Of a stretch of DNA of 43,995 bases, positions 23,726-31,303 are shown one piece after another. Below the pieces are notes generated by a model. That model was not told the origin of the DNA, ran no database searches, and saw nothing but the letters and a program-made list of their open reading frames with translations. The translations under genes and the position numbers were made by a program. Each line of letters starts with the position of its first letter. The first letter of the stretch is position 1. The DNA is from Candidatus Bathyarchaeota archaeon (GTDB lineage Archaea > Thermoproteota > Bathyarchaeia > Bathyarchaeales > Bathycorpusculaceae), in assembly GCA_029879735.1 (NCBI GenBank), contig JAOUPS010000005.1, positions 1-43,995 on the forward strand, written 5' to 3'.

Positions 23726-24820
23726 ATGGCTTCGAAGAGATTTCAAGTCACTTGGAAAACTGTTCTGCTGCCAGTGGTAGGCTTATTAGCTTTCTTTTTG
23801 TATCTTTACGTCTTTAACGTGGACATTCCAAGGATAATCAAGACCGCTCAAGGCATCGACTTTTCTATATATTTCTTGGCGATTGTTGCAGTCGTATTAC
23901 AAACTTTTTTCTTCGCTCTGTCTTGGCGTTCTCTGCTGAGCTTTCTTTCCGTGAAACTTTCCGTTGCAAGATCCTTTCTTTATGTTTGGTTTGGGATTTT
24001 TATGGATGTACTGATTCCCGCGGAATCCATAAGTGGGGAGATTTCAAGAGTGTATCTAGTTACGAGAGAGCAGAACGGAGCAGGCGGGAAGGTTGTCGCT
24101 TCACTCGTTGTTCAGAGGCTCATTGGTATGGGCGTAAACGTTGTGAGCTTATTCATAGGCATACTCGCCTTATTCTTTAGAGGCCACGTTAATAGCCTTG
24201 TGCTTAACTTAACACTGTTTATAATAGTTGTGACCACAATTTTTCTAGTGCTACTGATTCTTTTGTGTGTCAAGGAGAAGTGGACGCTGAAAATTATTGA
24301 TGCTGTGATAAGATTTGTGGAATACGTTGGTCGAGGAAGATGGAGACTTACGAAGGTTAGACAAGAAGTGATTAAGGCGGCGAGAATGTTTTACAGTTCG
24401 ATGAAGGAGTTTGGACGTGCTCCAAAAGCCCTTTTCAAGTCTTTGTTTTGGAACATTCTTTCATGGCTTCTAAGTTTAGGAGTATCATACTTCGTGTTCT
24501 TATCACTAGAAGAAGCAACAGGGTTTTCAATTCACTGGAGTGTGATAATTATAACATGTTCTATAGTGACTGCTGTAAAGGCTATTCCTTTAGGTGTGCC
24601 GTTCGAGGCTGGACTGCCTGAAATAACAATGTCAACATTTTACATTTTGTTGGGTGTTCCACCTGACGTGAGTGCAACGGCAACCATTTTAACTAGGCTC
24701 TTGACGATGTGGCTTAGGTTTTTCATAGGATTTGCTGTTCAGCAATGGCTCGGGATAGAAGCCATGAGGGTGATGAGCACGAATAATAAAGCGGTCACAT
24801 CTAAGGCGGGAAAAACCTAA
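23726..24820 (+). CDS. LPG synthase-like/UPF0104 membrane protein (flippase-like)
   Basis: 364 residues with about eight membrane helices. It matches the integral domain of lysylphosphatidylglycerol synthases (UPF0104): an early LSWRSLLSFL, the PAESISGEISRVYLV loop, and late VPFEAGLPE. Stand-alone archaeal members are thought to flip or handle lipid or glycolipid intermediates; the substrate is unknown. ATG start. It is followed after 38 nt by rimI on the same strand, probably co-transcribed. Confidence 0.85.
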   Translation: MASKRFQVTWKTVLLPVVGLLAFFLYLYVFNVDIPRIIKTAQGIDFSIYFLAIVAVVLQTFFFALSWRSLLSFLSVKLSVARSFLYVWFGIFMDVLIPAESISGEISRVYLVTREQNGAGGKVVASLVVQRLIGMGVNVVSLFIGILALFFRGHVNSLVLNLTLFIIVVTTIFLVLLILLCVKEKWTLKIIDAVIRFVEYVGRGRWRLTKVRQEVIKAARMFYSSMKEFGRAPKALFKSLFWNILSWLLSLGVSYFVFLSLEEATGFSIHWSVIIITCSIVTAVKAIPLGVPFEAGLPEITMSTFYILLGVPPDVSATATILTRLLTMWLRFFIGFAVQQWLGIEAMRVMSTNNKAVTSKAGKT

Positions 24821-24858
24821 ATTTTGTCTTACCTAAATTTTTATTGAAGATGTCTTAG

Positions 24859-25311
24859 ATGTCGGTGAAGATAGAAGGGATCTCAACAAAACATTTGGAT
24901 AGGCTGCATGAAATTGAAATGGAATGTTTTGAGAAGGAAGCATTTACAAAACAGCAAATTGCCTACTTGTTGACTGATCATAACTCTACGGGCTTGATTG
25001 CTGAGTTAAACGGCGAAATTGCGGGTTTTGTAATAGGTAAAATACATCGAGATAGGAAATCAGCAACTGGACATGTACTTACGATAGATGTTTCACCCAA
25101 GCATCGTCGAAAGGGAATAGGACTGAGGCTTTTGCAGGAAATCGAAAGAATATTCAAGGATAAAGGTGTTAGAGTCTGTTTTTTGGAAGCGCGAGAAGAT
25201 AACATTGCAGCGTTAAGTCTGTATCGAAAATTTGGATACGGAGAAGCTGGAAGGCTTGAGAATTATTATGGAAATGCTCATGGAGTACGTCTCAGAAAGA
25301 CGTTAACCTAA
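24859..25311 (+). CDS. rimI: GNAT N-acetyltransferase, RimI/ArdA-type
   Basis: 150 residues, a complete GNAT fold. The acetyl-CoA loop is VSPKHRRKGIGLRLLQEIE (Q/RxxGxG/A pattern), followed by FLEAREDNIAALSLYRKFGY, typical of RimI-like N-terminal alpha-acetyltransferases. Archaeal homologues acetylate many protein N-termini. ATG start. The 3' end overlaps the PPC-domain gene on the opposite strand by 9 nt. Confidence 0.88.
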   Translation: MSVKIEGISTKHLDRLHEIEMECFEKEAFTKQQIAYLLTDHNSTGLIAELNGEIAGFVIGKIHRDRKSATGHVLTIDVSPKHRRKGIGLRLLQEIERIFKDKGVRVCFLEAREDNIAALSLYRKFGYGEAGRLENYYGNAHGVRLRKTLT

Positions 25312-25746
25312 CTTCAATAGGTTTAACTTGGTTTTTTCGTCAAAAGCCCTCCGCAGTTTCACTCCGACACCTTCGACTATCACAAGTTCTGCTGTTGCGC
25401 CAACAAAGGAACCTTTCATTAAGTGGCCTCCGAAGGCTTCGCTCTTCTCGTTTGAAACCACAATGTGGGGGTGAACAACTATTTCGTCTTTCTCGTTCAC
25501 CGCTATGTTACCCATGCATGAGGCTATTTCTAGGGGGCCATCCAGTTCTATAGGTTTATATTCTCCTTCCTTGTAGTATCCTAGAACCGCCCTTTTCAAG
25601 CTTCCAATCAAAATGAAGACTCCCGCTTTTACATCGCTTTCTTCAACTCTTTTCTTAACGGCTTCAGCCAAGTCTTCGTCTTCGAATATGCGGGAAAAAC
25701 AGATTCTCCCAACTTGTCCTTTAAGCATGTTCTCGTCTCCATGCAC
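25303..25746 (-). CDS. PPC (DUF296) domain protein
   Basis: 147 residues. The trimeric PPC fold is recognisable from GVFILIGSLKRAVLGYY, ELDGPLEIASCMGNIAV, then HPHIVVSNEKSEAFGGHLM. The HPH...GGHL histidines form the family's putative metal site. Plant relatives carry AT-hooks and bind DNA; bacterial and archaeal single-domain forms have no certain role. ATG start at 25746. Confidence 0.85.
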   Translation of the reverse strand: MHGDENMLKGQVGRICFSRIFEDEDLAEAVKKRVEESDVKAGVFILIGSLKRAVLGYYKEGEYKPIELDGPLEIASCMGNIAVNEKDEIVVHPHIVVSNEKSEAFGGHLMKGSFVGATAELVIVEGVGVKLRRAFDEKTKLNLLKLG

Positions 25747-25846
25747 TCTTAAGCAGATTTCTCATTTAAATCTTAGCAGGACTCTGACTGTTTGAAGGCA
25801 AACCCTAAAATCATCGAATGTAAAACCATTAGTCAGTGAAGAAACG

Positions 25847-26110
25847 TTGACGGGTAGGGAGACTAGCGAAACACGAAGGCTTGTCAGAGCCATTGTTGTT
25901 CTTATTCGCAACACCACTTGGAAATGTGGCAGACTGGAGCGTCTGATTGTAAGCTACCTTAACAAAAAGGCCAGAGGGTTTGGGAAAACCCAGATTGGCG
26001 TAAGCGATATTATTCAAAATTTTGAGTTGACGGGAAAAAGAAAGAATGAGTTTTTGGATGCTATAAGAAGGCTGGAAAGAAGGAACATAATAAGAATTTT
26101 GAGTCTGTAG
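25847..26110 (+). CDS. Small wHTH-like protein (hypothetical)
   Basis: 87 residues from a TTG. A basic N-terminus is followed by helices ending IIQNFELTGKRKNEFLDAIR and RLERRNIIRIL, which look like a winged-helix recognition helix and wing. No closer family recognised. It lacks a strong ribosome site, so the exact start is uncertain. It is convergent with the HhH membrane protein gene. Confidence 0.45.
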   Translation: MTGRETSETRRLVRAIVVLIRNTTWKCGRLERLIVSYLNKKARGFGKTQIGVSDIIQNFELTGKRKNEFLDAIRRLERRNIIRILSL

Positions 26111-26137
26111 ACTTGAACTGTCGCTTAGAGGCTTTTC

Positions 26138-26608
26138 CTAGGCTTTTTCAACGAACTTCTTTGCGTTTCCAACCCATCTTCTAGTGATTTTCGGGGAAAT
26201 CTTTAGTTTAGCGGCTAAGTCCTCGGCTGAGGCTTTGGCTAAATCTTCTATGCTGCTAATACCGAGAGCTTTTAGTTGTTCCGCCCGCTTTTCTCCTATG
26301 CCTTTCACTTCCGTGAGTGCCACAACTGCCGGTGCAGCCTCCATTACCGTTTCGGTTTTCTCTCCTGTAACCGCTGTGGGGGCGGTTGGAACTGGGATTG
26401 CCTCAATTGCCGTGGCTCTTGGTTTAGGTCTTTGATAATAACCTAGCCCGATGAAGAGAAGTCCCAGCACGACGGTTGTAACAACCGATACGCTTCTTTC
26501 AAACTCCGACATCTCCAAAGCGAAGGTGACTGTGGTTATGATGAAGAATATTATCGCTACGGTGTAGAGGGCATAATCTGAGCGCATCCTAATTTCTCCT
26601 AACTCCAT
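26138..26608 (-). CDS. Membrane protein with C-terminal helix-hairpin-helix domain
   Basis: 156 residues. Two membrane helices (residues about 12-32 and 38-57) are followed by a Pro/Ala/Thr-rich linker and a helix-hairpin-helix module (VKGIGEKRAEQLKALGISSI). HhH modules of this DUF4332-like type bind DNA or mediate protein contacts, here held at the cytoplasmic face. ATG start; an alternative Met seven codons in (MRSDYALY) is also possible. Confidence 0.7.
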   Translation of the reverse strand: MELGEIRMRSDYALYTVAIIFFIITTVTFALEMSEFERSVSVVTTVVLGLLFIGLGYYQRPKPRATAIEAIPVPTAPTAVTGEKTETVMEAAPAVVALTEVKGIGEKRAEQLKALGISSIEDLAKASAEDLAAKLKISPKITRRWVGNAKKFVEKA

Positions 26609-26704
26609 TTATTGTTCTATGGAAGAGTTTAAATAATTTTCTGAATTTTTCTAATGAAAACGCTGGAATTTGGTATTTTTATGATTATCTTCTGTGATTC
26701 AAAC

Positions 26705-28084
26705 TCATTTCTTTAATAGTTCTTCCTCTGATGGTGGTTGTTTTATCAGTCCTTCCTTCATCAACAGTTTACAGGATTCTCTGGCGTTTTTTATTATTGC
26801 CACGGCTCTCTCGTATAGCTCTTGTCTGCTTGGCTTTATTCTAGCCACGCCTTGTTCTATGGATTTTAGTGCGCAAGCCACTGCTTCTCTCGGGTAGACC
26901 TCCCATTCTTCCATTCTTGGCAGAATGTCATTCTCGTTTATCCCTCGTTCCTCTGCGAATCTTGACAGTTCTTGGGCTGCTGCTATGCACATGTCATCCG
27001 TCACTGTTTTTGCCCTAACGTCTAGGACGCCTCGGAATATGGCTGGGAATCCTAGGCTGTTGTTGACTTGGTTTGGGAAGTCGCTTCTTCCCGTTGCTAC
27101 TATGCGGACTCCGGCTTCCTTTGCTTCCCATGGCCAAATTTCTGGGATTGGGTTTGCACATGCGAAGACTATGGCGTTGTCTGCCATTGTGGCCGCCCAT
27201 TCCTTCTTTATTGTGCCTGGTCCCGGTTTTGATGCCGCTACTACCGCGTCTGCGCCTCTGAAGGCTTCTGCTATGGTGCCTGTTCTGCCTTCAGCATTTG
27301 TTTTTTGGGCTAGGTCGTATTTCCAAGGGTTTTTCTCTTTGGTTATGTCTGTTCTGCCTGGGTGTAGTATGCCCTTTGAGTCAGCCAGCATCATGTTGCC
27401 TGGTTTTATTCCCCATCTCATTAGGACGTAGGCTGTTCTTGTGTTTGCTCCACCCACGCCTACTAGGGTTATTAGGCTTTCTTTCGGGTTTTTGCCGACC
27501 AGCTTGAAGGCGTTCATCAAGCCAGCAAGTATTACCGTGGCTGTTCCCTGCTGGTCGTCGTGCCAAACTGGAATTTGTAGGCGTTCTCTTGTTTTTTCCA
27601 GCACGTAGAAGCATTTTGGTTTTGCTATGTCTTCTAGGTTTATGCCTCCGAAGGATGGTTCAAGCAGCTCGCACGTGTGAATTATTTCTTCTGGGTCTTT
27701 GGTTTTTAGACATATTGGAAAAGCATCCACTCCGCCTAGATATTTGAACAGTAGGGCTTTTCCCTCCATTACTGGCATGGCTGCCTCTGGACCTATGTCT
27801 CCTAAGCCTAACACACGGGTGCCGTCTGACACCACAGCCACGTAGTTCCAACGGTTTGTAAGCTCGAAGGATTTGTCCGGGTCAGCATGGATTTCTCTGC
27901 ATGGGGCAGCCACTCCGGGCGTGTACCAGATCGCAAAATCACCTGCACTCTTAACTGCACACTTTGGCATCACCTGAACTTTTCCTTGATAAAATCTGTG
28001 TAATGGCGGAGCCAGCTGCGCTGGTTTTTTGGCTTTTGCCAACAAGTCCTCCACTGTTGGTTTTCTTTCTTGTGAACTTGTCAT
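26705..28084 (-). CDS. Malic enzyme (oxaloacetate-decarboxylating malate dehydrogenase)
   Basis: 459 residues. Oxidatively decarboxylates malate to pyruvate with NAD(P)+. Recognised from YTPGVAAPCREI, the catalytic Lys region PVMEGKALLFKY, the metal-binding VWHDDQQGTATVILAGLMNA and a dinucleotide-binding strand (LVGVGGANTRTA). The late CANPIPEIWPWEAKEAG and FPNQVNNSLGFPAIFRGVLD segments are also typical. It is the small type, without the bacterial phosphotransacetylase-like tail. ATG with AAAGGAGA upstream, and a TATA-like ACTTTTAAAACTTA near 28127. Physiologically it supplies pyruvate and reducing power beside pyruvate kinase. Confidence 0.94.
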   Translation of the reverse strand: MTSSQERKPTVEDLLAKAKKPAQLAPPLHRFYQGKVQVMPKCAVKSAGDFAIWYTPGVAAPCREIHADPDKSFELTNRWNYVAVVSDGTRVLGLGDIGPEAAMPVMEGKALLFKYLGGVDAFPICLKTKDPEEIIHTCELLEPSFGGINLEDIAKPKCFYVLEKTRERLQIPVWHDDQQGTATVILAGLMNAFKLVGKNPKESLITLVGVGGANTRTAYVLMRWGIKPGNMMLADSKGILHPGRTDITKEKNPWKYDLAQKTNAEGRTGTIAEAFRGADAVVAASKPGPGTIKKEWAATMADNAIVFACANPIPEIWPWEAKEAGVRIVATGRSDFPNQVNNSLGFPAIFRGVLDVRAKTVTDDMCIAAAQELSRFAEERGINENDILPRMEEWEVYPREAVACALKSIEQGVARIKPSRQELYERAVAIIKNARESCKLLMKEGLIKQPPSEEELLKK

Positions 28085-28154
28085 GTTATTTGTTCTCCTT
28101 TAACCTGTGTAAGGTGTTGTTTGAGTGTGTAAGTTTTAAAAGTTGTGATGACTT

Positions 28155-28277
28155 TTGGGAGAAAGCAATGTAGATTGCTTAGATATAATCTGTTATAAAG
28201 ACGGGTGTGACGACTTTGACTTAAAACAACTACTAGAAAAAGCAACGAAACTTGACAGATCTGTAACCTTTGCTTAG
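28155..28277 (+). pseudogene. Possible 40-codon remnant ORF
   Basis: From a TTG the frame reads SNVDCLDIICYKDGCDDFDL, then KQLLEKATKLDRSVTFA. This has a natural protein-like strand-helix pattern, but no ribosome site and an abrupt end. It lies in the 230-nt gap between the malic enzyme and SSB genes, overlapping the malic enzyme promoter side. Confidence 0.25.
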
Positions 28278-28315
28278 AAGAAGATGGTTGGAAATCTTCT
28301 AGCGGTACTTAGCTA

Positions 28316-28780
28316 TTAGTACCTTCTTCTGTATCCGCCTCTTCTTCCGCCGTAGCTTCTTTCCCTGTACGCGTCTCTTCTAGGAGGCCGCTCGTAAACC
28401 TTACTTGACAAGTTGTTTTCCGTGTTTACTTCGCCTTCGAATGGTTGTTCCGCAATCTCTAATGTGCCGTATCTACCAACGTTCAAGCGCATGTTGCCCC
28501 TGAACAGGTTTATATAGCCGTTTTTTACGTTGACGGTGTCTCCTTCTTTCACTTTTTCGATGTTGTCGTCCCATAGGGTTAGGTAAACACATCCTGTGTC
28601 GTCGCCTACTAGTGCGTCGGATACGCGGTGTGGTGCTCCGTCTCTTCCAGCGGCAATGTTTCTAACTTCACTTTTTGACACCGTTTTTGCTATGACGTTT
28701 ACGGCCCTAGAAGTCGACGTTAGCTCGCCCACTTTCACATCTACGGGCTCTCTACTTCTAGAAAATCCTTCAACAGCCAA
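28316..28780 (-). CDS. Single-stranded DNA-binding protein, OB-fold with RGG tail
   Basis: 154 residues. Residues about 12-110 form the OB fold of archaeal SSB/SOSS-B-like proteins (VKVGELTSTSRAVNVIAKTV, then DDTGCVYLTLWDDNIEKVKE and NGYINLFRGNMRLNVG). The Arg/Gly/Tyr-rich tail (SYGGRRGGYRRRY) would bind nucleic acid or partners. It protects ssDNA during replication and repair. The ATG lies close to the recombinase remnant, but the two genes are separated by 80 nt. Confidence 0.88.
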   Translation of the reverse strand: MAVEGFSRSREPVDVKVGELTSTSRAVNVIAKTVSKSEVRNIAAGRDGAPHRVSDALVGDDTGCVYLTLWDDNIEKVKEGDTVNVKNGYINLFRGNMRLNVGRYGTLEIAEQPFEGEVNTENNLSSKVYERPPRRDAYRERSYGGRRGGYRRRY

Positions 28781-28860
28781 ACTATTTCAACACCTTACAT
28801 ATGTTAACAACACAGATAATATTGCCATACACTTAAGGTTTTTGGTTCTAATTCCTGCTC

Positions 28861-29997
28861 TTAAGTGCTATATCTTTTAGGTTTCCTGAAGATCATTATG
28901 CCATTCTTTTCCGTGATATAATCGAAGCCTGCTGACAGGATCCTTTTGGCTTCTTCCACGGTGGTGGCTGTAGCAACATCATATTCGTCATCTTTGAACT
29001 GGATCAGCTGCGTGTATTTTAGGGTGTTTTTGATTCGCTTGTGGCCTAGGAGTTTTTTCACCAGCAGTATGTCTCGCGTTTGGTGATAAATCATAGATGC
29101 GCCCCAATGCCGGAAAGTAACAAAGGAAATCTTTCGTATTCTCGGGTTTTGCAGGTTTTGAGCAACTCTTTTTCTACCTGTCATGAAGCATTGCGCCATC
29201 GCTCCGTAATTAGTTGGGAAGATCCGCCCTGAAATCTTTGGCAAGGCGTTAAGCATAGCTATGAGCTTATTAGAACCTTTTAGTTGTCTGTGGCTATGGC
29301 CTTTGACAGTCTCGTTAATTGTTATGACGTTTCCTTTGATGTCTATCCATCGTAGTTTTAAAGCTTCACTTGGGTCGGCAAATGTTTCTTTCAGAGTTTG
29401 AAGAAACGCTATCATCCTCCGACTTTTGCAGCCGGCGATAAGCTGGTCGAGCTCTTTTTCGGTAGGTATGAAGGGCAAGGTTTCTTGTTGTCTGTATCTT
29501 GGCTTTGTCCATTCTATGCCCAGCATCTTTGTCATGGCATCATAGGCATACACTGCTTGCATTTTTACTCCGTCTTTCCACTTTCGCTTGGCGATGACCT
29601 CTTTTACGTTCTCAGGGTCAAACAAGTTGGCTCCGGCGTTTTTCAGCATACGTATACAGCTTATGTAGCGAGAATCTTCAGCATAGCCTTCCTTTGAAAG
29701 ATAAAAGATGTATTGTATGAGTAATCCTTTCGTAGTCGCTGGATCTGGGTTTGTGGCTCCCGCAGCCTGTTCTTTTCGGATTTTGACTTCGGAGGTCAAG
29801 TTTTTCGCGCCTCTTGTCAAGGCTGCGCATACTTGACTGTTGGAATGTATGGCATGACCCTTTTTTAATTTCTGTTTTTCAGCTGCTTTTTATATGAGAA
29901 ACGATATCCACAGCTGCGGCATAACCATCTTTGAATGTTTTCTCCCTTTACAAGGTCGCGTAAGCCGTCTTTCCAGATTCTTGCAGAGCCACATTCG
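28861..29997 (-). pseudogene. Broken zinc-ribbon tyrosine recombinase
   Basis: The main frame (28861-29820, extendable in frame to about 29877) encodes the recombinase catalytic domain, ending LLGHKRIKNTLKYTQL with His260 and Tyr269. Upstream, in another frame, 29865-29997 encodes a zinc ribbon (ECGSARIWKDGLRDL, then RWLCRSCGYRFSYKK), the usual N-terminus of this archaeal family. A frameshift near 29870 separates them. The ribbon starts mid-motif right at a CGCGCGCGCT element, so its 5' end is gone. Two catalytic positions are also changed: the first Arg is Asp149 (FADPSEA) and the His of HxxR is Val234 (VTFRH). I consider it inactive. Confidence 0.75.
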
Positions 29998-30005
29998 CGC
30001 GCGCT
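29996..30005. repeat. GCGC element (CGCGCGCGCT) at the recombinase truncation point
   Basis: On the minus strand it directly precedes the first surviving codons (Glu-Cys-Gly) of the zinc ribbon. Confidence 0.65.
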
Positions 30006-30423
30006 TACGTTTTAGAGGATGCTCGTTTTGAGAGAATTGATCATTCCTTTTTTGTAGTTCGATCGAGATGGAGGGAACGGAAAACAGAGAATAGACGTTT
30101 AAATCGCGAATAAAGAGTGAATACGGTTCAATCCTTTTGTTTCTCAGTTTTTGAATGTTCTTTTTTCGCATGTTTCACATATTCTGAACATTAAAATCTG
30201 TTCCTCCGAGTGAATTTGACCGTTCGCAAGAACTGAACGGTTCAAAAATGAATGTTCACTGAAAATATCGATTAACGTTCTCTGTTCACTATTCGCAGAA
30301 ATCATTCTCTTTGAACACTGAATGAACAGCAAACTTTTGATGTCATCGCGCGCGCTACGAAGGAATCACGGTTACGCTCAGGGCTATTCTGTGTCACGCG
30401 AGACATTGACAGCGGACGCTGAT
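30006..30423. other. Gene-free interval with GTTC/GAAC-rich segment
   Basis: About 415 nt without a credible gene. Between 30150 and 30330 the hexamers TGTTCA or TGAACA and close variants recur about eight times in both orientations (for example AATGTTCACTG, CTGTTCACTAT, TTGAACACTGAATGAACAG). They could be binding sites for a repressor or replication/partition protein. One GCGC element follows at 30347. Confidence 0.35.
30347..30356. repeat. GCGC element (CGCGCGCGCT)
   Basis: Ten alternating bases about 70 nt beyond the stop of the 30424-30672 gene, at the end of the GTTC/GAAC-rich interval. Confidence 0.6.
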
Positions 30424-30672
30424 TTAGTCTTCTTTGTACTCATCTTCAGCGAGCTGAACTGAAACTGTGTCTTTATGTGTGGGGTGTTTTCTCTTTCCTG
30501 GAGTCATCTCTCTTCCTTGCATGAACGCATTTTCGGCAGCAGTAATTCCATCTGCTTTCAACATTTCTCCTCTCTGTTTGTCATCATAAATGTCCCCAGT
30601 TTCTCTCTCCTTCTCTTGTTCAACGTCGTCAGTGTCGATGTGCTTAGTGTTCTTTCTTTTTGTTCTGCTCAT
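30424..30672 (-). CDS. Small hydrophilic protein (hypothetical)
   Basis: 82 residues, strongly charged and probably partly disordered (KHIDTDDVEQEKERETGDIY), with a short ordered-looking helix GITAAENAFMQGREM near the middle. The ATG has GAGTGATT upstream. Helix content like AENAFMQGRE occurs in small conserved archaeal proteins, but I cannot name a family. Confidence 0.5.
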   Translation of the reverse strand: MSRTKRKNTKHIDTDDVEQEKERETGDIYDDKQRGEMLKADGITAAENAFMQGREMTPGKRKHPTHKDTVSVQLAEDEYKED

Positions 30673-30813
30673 GCAATCACTCTAGGTAGTCAAAGAGACG
30701 CTGTGCAATATAAAGAGCACGATCTCTTAAATAGTCCCAAATGATCTATATACAAAATATTAACAACGACTAATACGATTAATGTGTAATTTGAGAATTA
30801 ATCGTTAAACAAT

Positions 30814-30823
30814 AGCGCGAGCG
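30814..30823. repeat. GCGC element (AGCGCGAGCG)
   Basis: One mismatch to the alternating pattern; 15 nt upstream of the zinc micro-protein start. Confidence 0.45.
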
Positions 30824-30838
30824 ACATAGGGAGTGAAC

Positions 30839-30979
30839 ATGAAGGGAATATTCAAAAAAGGAATAGTAATCCGTAAATGTGAACAATGTGGAAGAGACAT
30901 AGATGTGACAAACAATGAGAAGCGCAAACTATGTTACAGTTGTCAATTAATGGAAGAAAGAAGGAGAACACACGATTGA
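30839..30979 (+). CDS. Zinc-ribbon micro-protein (46 aa)
   Basis: MKGIFKKGIVIRKCEQCGRD..., with CEQC and CYSC pairs, a complete Cys4 zinc knuckle pair 18 residues apart, and a basic tail. AGGGAGTGA precedes the ATG at good spacing. It probably binds nucleic acid. No family recognised. Confidence 0.6.
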   Translation: MKGIFKKGIVIRKCEQCGRDIDVTNNEKRKLCYSCQLMEERRRTHD

Positions 30980-31003
30980 CACGAATCTAGTGTATTTTGG
31001 AAA

Positions 31004-31019
31004 ATACGCGCACGCGTAT
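31004..31019. repeat. GCGC element (ATACGCGCACGCGTAT)
   Basis: Seven-base perfect inverted repeat with a CA centre; the most extended palindrome of the family. Confidence 0.65.
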
Positions 31020-31038
31020 ACTCTGGTTTTCTGCCTCT

Positions 31039-31048
31039 AGCGTGCGCT
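31039..31048. repeat. GCGC element (AGCGTGCGCT)
   Basis: Alternating 10-mer, 20 nt after the previous copy. Confidence 0.55.
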
Positions 31049-31089
31049 CATATTTTCTTTAACACAACGCTTAAGTAATAAGTTACCAT

Positions 31090-31101
31090 AGCGCGCGTGC
31101 T
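31090..31101. repeat. GCGC element (AGCGCGCGTGCT)
   Basis: Alternating 12-mer, third copy in the interval upstream of pyk. Confidence 0.6.
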
Positions 31102-31303
31102 CCTTTCAAAGTAAGTTCTGGATCGCGCCAGCCAGAGAATATTCCGCGACTATTGTCAGTCGTTTCAGCATGCCTAAAGACAAACAACTTGCAAATCATC
31201 AACCACTTCCTCCGTACAAGCTAATGCAATCTTCTAATAGGACTTATTACTTTTCCTCAGTGTGAATACCCAGCCTGTTGAACTAAACACGGAGTATGAA
31301 TAA

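Larger units (their letters stand above)
30980..31303. other. Gene-free interval upstream of pyruvate kinase
   Basis: About 320 nt holding three strong GCGC elements within 100 nt (31004, 31039, 31090) plus a weaker GGATCGCGCCAGCC near 31120. No ORF or RNA is recognised. GGAG near 31291 is the ribosome site of pyk. Confidence 0.45.

Noticed and set aside
29890-30171. 93-codon minus-strand frame upstream of the broken recombinase
   Set aside because: The real signal here is the zinc ribbon in a different frame; this frame reads across the GCGC element with no domain pattern.
30160-30356. Possible CRISPR array, because of recurring GTTC/GAAC words
   Set aside because: Spacing is irregular, both orientations occur and there is no 25-37 nt repeat or cas gene in the window.
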